From JAYVSZ01 sp043774925 (GTDB lineage Bacteria > Pseudomonadota > Gammaproteobacteria > Burkholderiales > Methylophilaceae), in assembly GCA_043774925.1 (NCBI GenBank), contig JAYVSZ010000055.1, forward strand, positions 1-27,312: a stretch of 27,312 nt of DNA, written 5' to 3'. The position numbers and the translations under genes were made by a program. Under the pieces are notes generated by a model. It saw only the letters and a program-made list of their open reading frames with translations, made no database searches and was not told where the DNA came from. Below are positions 21,284 through 27,312 of the stretch, piece after piece. Positions within the stretch are counted from its first letter, which is position 1. Each line of letters begins with the position of its first letter.

Positions 21284-22529
21284 AATTAGAAATTACACCA
21301 TGAACTTTGGTCCGCAGCACCCCGCAGCGCATGGCGTGTTGCGCTTAGTGTTGGAGCTGGACGGTGAAGTTATTGTGCGTGCCGATCCGCACATTGGCTT
21401 GCTACATCGCGCAACTGAAAAATTGGCTGAGAACCGCACCTATCTGCAATCTGTGCCTTATATGGACAGGCTGGATTACGTGTCGATGATGGCGAACGAG
21501 CATGCTTATGTGATGGCGATTGAGAAGATGCTCGGATTGGATGTGCCGATTCGCGCGCAGTATATCCGTGTGATGTTTGATGAGATCACCCGCGTGTTGA
21601 ATCACTTGTTGTGGCTGGGCGCGCACGCGCTGGATGTGGGCGCGATGACGGTGTTTTTATACGCTTTTCGCGAGCGTGAAGACTTGTTTGATATGTACGA
21701 AGCGGTTTCTGGCGCGCGCATGCACGCCGCGTATTATCGCCCTGGCGGCGTGTATCGCGATTTACCTGATCAAATGCCGCAGCACGAAACAACGAAATTT
21801 CGCAGCGCAAAAGAGATTCATAAACTCAACGAAAATCGTCAAGGCTCGCTGCTCGATTTTATTGAAGATTTCACCAATCGCTTCCCCACTTATATCGACG
21901 AATACGAAACGCTTTTAACAGATAATCGCATATGGAAACAACGTACCGTGGGTATTGGCGTGGTGTCGCCAGATCGCGCTTTGGCGCTAGGTATGACTGG
22001 CCCGATGTTGCGCGGCAGCGGTATTGAGTGGGATTTACGCAAAAAACAACCGTACGAAGTTTATGATAAGTTAGATTTTGATATTCCTGTCGGCGTGAAT
22101 GGTGATTGTTACGACCGTTATTTGATTCGTATGGAAGAATTCCGCCAGTCGAATAATATTATTAAGCAATGCGTGACATGGCTGCGAGCCAATAACGGCG
22201 CGGTGATTACCAGCGACAATAAAATTGCCCCGCCGAACCGCGAGCACATGAAAACCAATATGGAAGACATGATTCACCACTTTAAATTGTTCACCGAAGG
22301 CTTCCACGTGCCTGCGGGTGAGGCTTACGCTGCGGTGGAGCATCCAAAAGGCGAGTTCGGTATTTATATGATTTCAGATGGCGCTAATAAACCGTATCGT
22401 CTCAAAATTCGCGCGCCGGGCTTTCCGCATTTGGCGGCTTTGGACGAAATGGTGCAGGGCCACATGATTGCTGACCTTGTGGCAATTATAGGCACGCAAG
22501 ACATCGTTTTCGGGGAAATTGATAGGTAA
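21276..22529 (+). CDS. nuoD: NADH-quinone oxidoreductase subunit D
   Basis: 49-kDa-type subunit forming the quinone-binding cavity with NuoB. The ATG at 21276 gives 417 residues and the typical [20 protein letters not shown] start; upstream in-frame ATGs lie within nuoC. Conserved regions include [22 protein letters not shown] and the C-terminal [12 protein letters not shown]. nuoE begins one base after the stop codon. Confidence 0.96.
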   Translation: [417 protein letters not shown]

Positions 22530-22530
22530 A

Positions 22531-23019
22531 ATGTTAAGCGCTGAAGCCATTCAAAAGATTGAGTTTGAACTCAGCAAATACCCCGCAGATAAGCGTCAGG
22601 CGGCGGTGATGGGCGCGCTGCGTATTGTGCAAACTGAGCGCGGTTGGTTATCACCCGAGTGCATTAGCGATGTAGCGAAGTATTTGCGCATTCCAGAAAT
22701 CGCCGCGCTGGAAGTTGCGACGTTTTACAATATGTACGATTTAGCGCCAGCCGGGCAGTACAAGATCACTATTTGCACCAATATTTCCTGCATGTTGCGC
22801 GATTCTGACGCGATTGTGAATCATCTGCAAACCAAGTTGGGCGTGGGTTTTAACGAAGTGACGCCAGACGGAAAATTTTGCCTGAAAGAAGGCGAGTGCA
22901 TGGGCGCGTGCGGAGGTGCACCTTTGCTGCACATCAACAATACCGAAATGCACGAATTTTTGACTTTGGAAAAAGTAGATGCGATTTTGCATGATTTGAA
23001 TCAAAAGGCGCTGAAATAA
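22531..23019 (+). CDS. nuoE: NADH-quinone oxidoreductase subunit E
   Basis: Thioredoxin-like [2Fe-2S] subunit (cluster N1a) of the NADH dehydrogenase module. 162 residues from the ATG at 22531. Ligand cysteines are in TICTNISC (two) and GECMGACGGAP (two). The final A of the stop codon is the first base of the nuoF ATG. Confidence 0.95.
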   Translation: MLSAEAIQKIEFELSKYPADKRQAAVMGALRIVQTERGWLSPECISDVAKYLRIPEIAALEVATFYNMYDLAPAGQYKITICTNISCMLRDSDAIVNHLQTKLGVGFNEVTPDGKFCLKEGECMGACGGAPLLHINNTEMHEFLTLEKVDAILHDLNQKALK

Positions 23020-24329
23020 TGGCTGCGGCGAAATCCAAAGCGGGCGATTTTAAAGGCCAAACCTTATTGTGTTTGCGTACGATGATGGAAAAAAATCCTG
23101 CATCGTTAGAAACCTACGAAAAAATGGGTGGTTACACGCAGCTCAAACGCATAATTACCGAAAAAGTAAAACCAATCGAAATTATCAACCAAGTAAAGCT
23201 TTCTGGCCTGCGTGGGCGCGGCGGTGCAGGTTTTCCGACTGGTCTTAAATGGAGCTTTATGCCGCGCTATTACGACGGCGTTAAGTACTTGGTTTGCAAT
23301 AGCGACGAAGGTGAGCCTGGCACGTTTAAAGATCGCGATATTTTGCGCTACAATCCGCATCAACTTATCGAGGGCATGGCGATTGCCGCCTACACAGTGG
23401 GCGCGCGCGTGGGTTACAACTACATTCACGGCGAAATTTGGCGCGAATACGAGATTTTCGAAACTGCTTTGGCGGAAGCGCGTGCAGCAGGTTATATCGG
23501 CGAGAATTTATTTGGCAGTACATTTGATTTCGATTTATACGCCGTGCATGGCTACGGCGCATACATTTGCGGCGAGGAAACCGCGCTCATGGAGTCGATT
23601 GAAGGCAAAAAAGGCCAACCGCGCTTTAAGCCGCCATTTCCCGCCAGTTACGGCGTGTTTGGCAAGCCAACAAACGTTAATAATACTGAAACATTTGCCT
23701 CAGTACCGTGGATTATGCAACATGGCGGCCAAGCGTTTGCGGATTTGGGTGTGGCGAATTCAGGCGGTTCAAAATTGTTTTCAGTCTCTGGCCATGTCGA
23801 AAAGCCAGGCAATTTTGAAGTGAATTTAGGCATGCCATTTACCGAATTGCTAGCACTCGCTGGTGGTGTTTGGAAAGGGCGCAAACTCAAAGCGGTGATT
23901 CCAGGCGGGCCTTCCACCGCGGTGATGCCAGCCGAGGCGATTATGGGCGCGACGATGGATTATGACGGGTTGAGCAAGGCGGGTTCTAGCTTGGGCGCCG
24001 GCTCGATGATTGTGATGGACGAAACGACTTGCATGGTGAAAACGCTGAAGCGCCTTTCTTACTTTTTTTATGAAGAGAGTTGCGGTCAATGTACGCCGTG
24101 CCGCGAAGGCACTGGCTGGGTGTATCGCGTGATTAAGCGCATTACCGAGGGCCAAGGCAAAATGGAAGATTTGGATTTACTCACAGACGTGAGCAAAAAC
24201 ATTTCTGGTCGCACGATTTGTGCGCTAGGCGATGCCGCTGCAACACCAGTGTTGAGCTTCATAAAGCATTTTAGACCGGAATTTGAATATTATATTCAGC
24301 ACGGCAAATCCATGATCGACGGCAAATAA
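23019..24329 (+). CDS. nuoF: NADH-quinone oxidoreductase subunit F
   Basis: NADH- and FMN-binding subunit, entry point of electrons into complex I. 436 residues. GLRGRGGAGFPTGLKWSF (about 65-82) is the NADH/FMN glycine-rich site, CNSDEGEPGTFKDRD follows, and the N3 [4Fe-4S] ligands are in ESCGQCTPCREGT plus a downstream Cys in GRTICALGD. One-base overlap with nuoE. Confidence 0.97.
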   Translation: MAAAKSKAGDFKGQTLLCLRTMMEKNPASLETYEKMGGYTQLKRIITEKVKPIEIINQVKLSGLRGRGGAGFPTGLKWSFMPRYYDGVKYLVCNSDEGEPGTFKDRDILRYNPHQLIEGMAIAAYTVGARVGYNYIHGEIWREYEIFETALAEARAAGYIGENLFGSTFDFDLYAVHGYGAYICGEETALMESIEGKKGQPRFKPPFPASYGVFGKPTNVNNTETFASVPWIMQHGGQAFADLGVANSGGSKLFSVSGHVEKPGNFEVNLGMPFTELLALAGGVWKGRKLKAVIPGGPSTAVMPAEAIMGATMDYDGLSKAGSSLGAGSMIVMDETTCMVKTLKRLSYFFYEESCGQCTPCREGTGWVYRVIKRITEGQGKMEDLDLLTDVSKNISGRTICALGDAAATPVLSFIKHFRPEFEYYIQHGKSMIDGK

Positions 24330-24331
24330 AT

Positions 24332-26740
24332 ATGTTAAATATTGAAATAGACGGCAAAGCGTTAGAAGTCGAACACGGCTCGACCATTATTGACGCAGCG
24401 GATAAGCTGGGCGTAGCGATTCCGCGTTTTTGCTATCACAAAAAACTGTCTGTAGCTGCCAATTGCCGCATGTGTTTGGTGCAAGTAGAAAAATTTCCCA
24501 AACCGCTGCCAGCCTGTGCCACGCCCGTGGCCGAGGGCATGAAAATATTTACGCGTAGCAAAGAGGCGGTAGAAGCGCAAAAAAGTGTGATGGAATTTTT
24601 GCTGATTAATCACCCGCTAGATTGCCCAATTTGCGACCAAGGCGGCGAATGCGATTTGCAGGACATCGCTGTGGCCTATGGCGCAAGTGGCTCGCGCTAT
24701 ACCGAAGAAAAACGTGTGGTGTTCAACAAAAATATTGGCCCGCTAATTAGCACCGATTTAACGCGCTGTATTCAATGCACGCGCTGTGTGCGCTTTCTTA
24801 AAGAAGTGGGTGGCATGCAAGAACTGGGGCTGCTTGGACGGGGTGAACACGCAGAAATTAGCGCTTATGTCGATAAAAGCGTGAACTCGGAACTCTCAGG
24901 AAATATCATCGACTTATGTCCTGTCGGCGCGCTCACCAGCAAGCCGTTTCGCTATTCTGCACGTAGCTGGGAACTCACGCGCCGCCCAAGCATCGCACCG
25001 CATGACAGCCTTGGCTCGCACATTGAAGTGCATGTTAAAGATAATAAAGTGATGCGCGTATTGCCGCGCGAAAAAGAAAGCATTAACGAGTGCTGGCTTT
25101 CTGACCGCGATAGATACTCGTACGAAGGCTTAAACAGCCCAGATCGCTTAAAAGTGCCGATGATTAAGCATAACGGCGCTTGGCAAGAAACTGACTGGAA
25201 AACCGCGCTGGAATTCGCGGCTGGGCAAATTAAAGACATTACCAAACAACATGGTGGCGAATCGCTTGGTGTGTTGGTTTCGCCCAATAGCACCATGGAA
25301 GAAGGCTATTTAATCAAGCGGTTAGCAAATAGTCTAGGCTGCGGCAACGTGGATTATCGCTTGCGCCAAACCGACTTTAGGTTGGATGGCAAGCGCGTTG
25401 GCACGCCATGGATGGGTGTGAATATTGATGAGATTGAGGCGCTAGACCGTATTTTAATAATCGGCTCTAATTTGCGTAACGAGCATCCATTGCTTGCGCA
25501 GCGCTTCCGTAAAGCAGTGACTAATGGCGCGGAGCTTAATATGATTAGCCCGTTGGATAATGACCCATTGATGCCGATCGCGCATAAAATCATCTGTACG
25601 CCTAACGATATGGTGAACGTGCTTGCGCAAATTTTGAAGGCGATGTCAGGCTTGCAGCGTCTTTCCTTGTGTTTACCGCCTTCGTTGAATCAATTACTAG
25701 AAAAAATTCACGTGCGCCCGAACACAGAAGAAATGGCCGAAAGTTTGGCTGGCTTGGGTAAAAATATCAACTTGGTTGCGCCTCGCGTGGGTATTTTCTT
25801 GGGTAATATGGCACTTAGCGCACCAAGATTCACCGAAATGTACAGCTTGATGGAAGCCATCGGTGGTATTTGTGGCGCAAAAGGCGGCATTTTACCTGCC
25901 GCGGCGAATAGCACAGGCATGCACTTGATGGGCGTGATGCCTAGCGCCACTGGCATGCACGCGCGGGCAATGCTGGAAGTGCCACGCAAAGCGTATTTAT
26001 TGCTGAATATTGAACCAGAACTGGATTGCCAACACGCAGCCTTGGCCAAAGCCGCTATGGCGCAGGCGGAATGCGTGGTTGCGCTTACGGCGTTCAAATC
26101 GGCCGCGCTGGAGCATGCCGACGTGTTATTGCCAATTGCGCCATTTACCGAAACTTCTGGCACCTTTATGAGCATGGAAGGGCGCGTGCAAAGCTTTGAA
26201 GCGGTCGTTAAACCACTTGGCGAATGCCGCCCCGCATGGAAGGTGTTGCGTGTGTTGGCAAACACATTAGGCTTGCAAGGTTTTGAATACAATAGCAGCA
26301 CAGAAGTAAAAGAAGCGCTGTTTGGTGGCGAAAAGCCATCTGCCGTCGTGTGGCGAAGCCTCAACAACAACATGAAGGAGCTGGTAGAGATTGAGGTTAA
26401 AATCAAATCTGCTGGCTTGCAACGCGTGGGCGAAGTGCCACAATACGAATCTGACCCGATTGTGCGCCGCTCTGCGCCGCTACAAAAAACTAAATATAAC
26501 ATCAAACCCATGGCGCGCATGAACGCCGAAGATATGCGGGTGCTGGACTTGCGCGAGGGCGACACGGTATTGGCGAAACAAGATAAAGGCAGCGCGATTT
26601 TGACGGTGCGCTTGGATAATCACGTAGCAAAAGGCTGCGTGCGCGTCACTGCGGCGCATGAAGATACCATTGGTTTGGGCGATTTGATGGGCGACATTTC
26701 GATTGAAAAAATAACGCAAACGGAAGCGCAACACGCATGA
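24332..26740 (+). CDS. nuoG: NADH-quinone oxidoreductase subunit G
   Basis: Iron-sulfur electron wire of complex I, 802 residues. The N-terminal ferredoxin domain has cysteines in FCYHKKLSVAANCRMC, the His-Cys cluster is in HPLDCPICDQGGEC, and the N4 ligands are in CIQCTRCVRF with CPVGAL. The rest is a molybdopterin-oxidoreductase-like domain without cofactor motifs. The extra cysteine motif that carries cluster N7 in E. coli is absent: the corresponding stretch reads PSIAPHDSLGSHIEVHV. It overlaps nuoH by 4 bp (ATGA). Confidence 0.96.
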   Translation: MLNIEIDGKALEVEHGSTIIDAADKLGVAIPRFCYHKKLSVAANCRMCLVQVEKFPKPLPACATPVAEGMKIFTRSKEAVEAQKSVMEFLLINHPLDCPICDQGGECDLQDIAVAYGASGSRYTEEKRVVFNKNIGPLISTDLTRCIQCTRCVRFLKEVGGMQELGLLGRGEHAEISAYVDKSVNSELSGNIIDLCPVGALTSKPFRYSARSWELTRRPSIAPHDSLGSHIEVHVKDNKVMRVLPREKESINECWLSDRDRYSYEGLNSPDRLKVPMIKHNGAWQETDWKTALEFAAGQIKDITKQHGGESLGVLVSPNSTMEEGYLIKRLANSLGCGNVDYRLRQTDFRLDGKRVGTPWMGVNIDEIEALDRILIIGSNLRNEHPLLAQRFRKAVTNGAELNMISPLDNDPLMPIAHKIICTPNDMVNVLAQILKAMSGLQRLSLCLPPSLNQLLEKIHVRPNTEEMAESLAGLGKNINLVAPRVGIFLGNMALSAPRFTEMYSLMEAIGGICGAKGGILPAAANSTGMHLMGVMPSATGMHARAMLEVPRKAYLLLNIEPELDCQHAALAKAAMAQAECVVALTAFKSAALEHADVLLPIAPFTETSGTFMSMEGRVQSFEAVVKPLGECRPAWKVLRVLANTLGLQGFEYNSSTEVKEALFGGEKPSAVVWRSLNNNMKELVEIEVKIKSAGLQRVGEVPQYESDPIVRRSAPLQKTKYNIKPMARMNAEDMRVLDLREGDTVLAKQDKGSAILTVRLDNHVAKGCVRVTAAHEDTIGLGDLMGDISIEKITQTEAQHA

Positions 26741-27312
26741 GTTTTTTCGCAAATCATTGGGATGAAATTAAATTAGTGGCTTGGACGCTGGCCAAAATTA
26801 TTGCCATCGTGCTGCCCTTGATGATTGCGATTGCCTATTTAACCTTGGCGGAGCGCAAGGTGATTGGCTACATGCAAGTGCGCATTGGCCCAAATCGCGT
26901 CGGTTATTTTGGTTTGCTACAACCCATTGCAGATGGCGTTAAGCTGTTGTTTAAAGAGATTATTTTACCAAGCGCCTCCAACAAAGGCTTGTTTTTCCTC
27001 GGCCCAGTGCTGGCGATAGCGCCTGCCTTTGCGGCTTGGGCGGTGATTCCTTTTGACGCAACGAAAGTGCTGGCGAATGTAGATGCGGGTCTGTTGTATA
27101 TTTTGGCGATGACCTCGGTCGCGGTGTATGGCGTGATTATCGCGGGCTGGGCGTCCAACTCCAAATACGCATTTTTAGGCTCGCTTCGTTCTGCAGCGCA
27201 AATTGTTTCCTATGAAATCGCCATGGGCTTTGCCTTGGTCGGCGTCTTAATGTGCGCGAATTCGCTTAACCTGGGCAAAATCGTCATGGGGCAGGCGGGT
27301 GGCTTTTGGCAT
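26737..27312 (+). CDS. nuoH: NADH-quinone oxidoreductase subunit H, 3' end cut by window edge
   Basis: Membrane subunit at the quinone entry site, with 192 residues visible of a family length near 340-350. Conserved segments are LTLAERKVIGYMQVRIGPNR (about 35-54), LQPIADGVKLLFKE, and SLRSAAQIVSYEIAMG near the cut. It starts at the ATG overlapping the nuoG stop, giving MSFFANHWDEIKL. The remaining nuo genes should follow outside the window. Confidence 0.95.
   Translation, partial: MSFFANHWDEIKLVAWTLAKIIAIVLPLMIAIAYLTLAERKVIGYMQVRIGPNRVGYFGLLQPIADGVKLLFKEIILPSASNKGLFFLGPVLAIAPAFAAWAVIPFDATKVLANVDAGLLYILAMTSVAVYGVIIAGWASNSKYAFLGSLRSAAQIVSYEIAMGFALVGVLMCANSLNLGKIVMGQAGGFWH

Noticed and set aside
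25708..26565. 285-codon antisense ORF opposite nuoG
   Set aside because: It lies opposite a strongly conserved coding sequence; the Ser/Ala-rich composition is that of a shadow frame.

Overview
The window reads as chromosomal DNA from a Gram-negative betaproteobacterium, most likely a methylotroph of the Methylophilaceae (Methylotenera-like). This rests on the beta-type nuo operon with separate nuoC and nuoD, the protein sequences, and a methylcitrate-cycle gene set of the kind described for Methylotenera. It is an inference from gene content; no 16S or other taxonomic marker is present. I found no insertion sequence, CRISPR array, rRNA or intact tRNA.

Region 1 (1-4287) is a tight four-gene operon on the minus strand and a divergent GntR/UTRA regulator on the plus strand. 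The operon, in transcription order, encodes a CitE/Mcl2-like protein, a mesaconyl-CoA hydratase-like double-hotdog protein, a second CitE/Mcl-family lyase, and 2-methylisocitrate lyase PrpB (cut by the window edge). The 149-bp divergent spacer holds a near-consensus minus-strand promoter (TTGACA-18-TATAAT), a plausible plus-strand promoter for gntR, and a strong palindrome between them.

Region 2 (4288-16553) is a plus-strand C4-acid module: short malic enzyme, sdhCDAB, sdhE, a third CitE-like protein, an AMP-forming acyl-CoA synthetase, class I fumarase, a small EF-hand protein and aconitase B. With PrpB these cover methylcitrate-cycle steps from 2-methylaconitate to pyruvate plus succinate, and then succinate to fumarate, malate and pyruvate. 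Citrate synthase, methylcitrate synthase, malate dehydrogenase and isocitrate dehydrogenase are not in the window. Two related ~90-125 bp stem-forming elements sit after gntR and after the third citE-like gene. Four phased 17-bp repeats and a perfect hairpin sit after fumA.

Region 3 (16554-19842) holds a small unknown membrane protein, rlmJ (convergent with it, 9-bp overlap), a secreted EF-hand protein with a clear terminator, and a zinc-type cation diffusion facilitator with a His-rich tail. A 492-bp non-coding stretch follows, with inverted repeats, a possible tRNA 3'-end remnant and a weak promoter.

Region 4 (19843-27312) is the start of the complex I operon, nuoABCDEFGH, with nuoH cut by the window edge. 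Genes overlap or nearly touch throughout. The combined picture is oxidation of propionyl-CoA/C4 acids feeding electrons to quinone through succinate dehydrogenase and, through NADH, complex I. The most unusual feature is the joining of a mesaconyl-CoA/methylmalyl-CoA type gene set to prpB in one operon.
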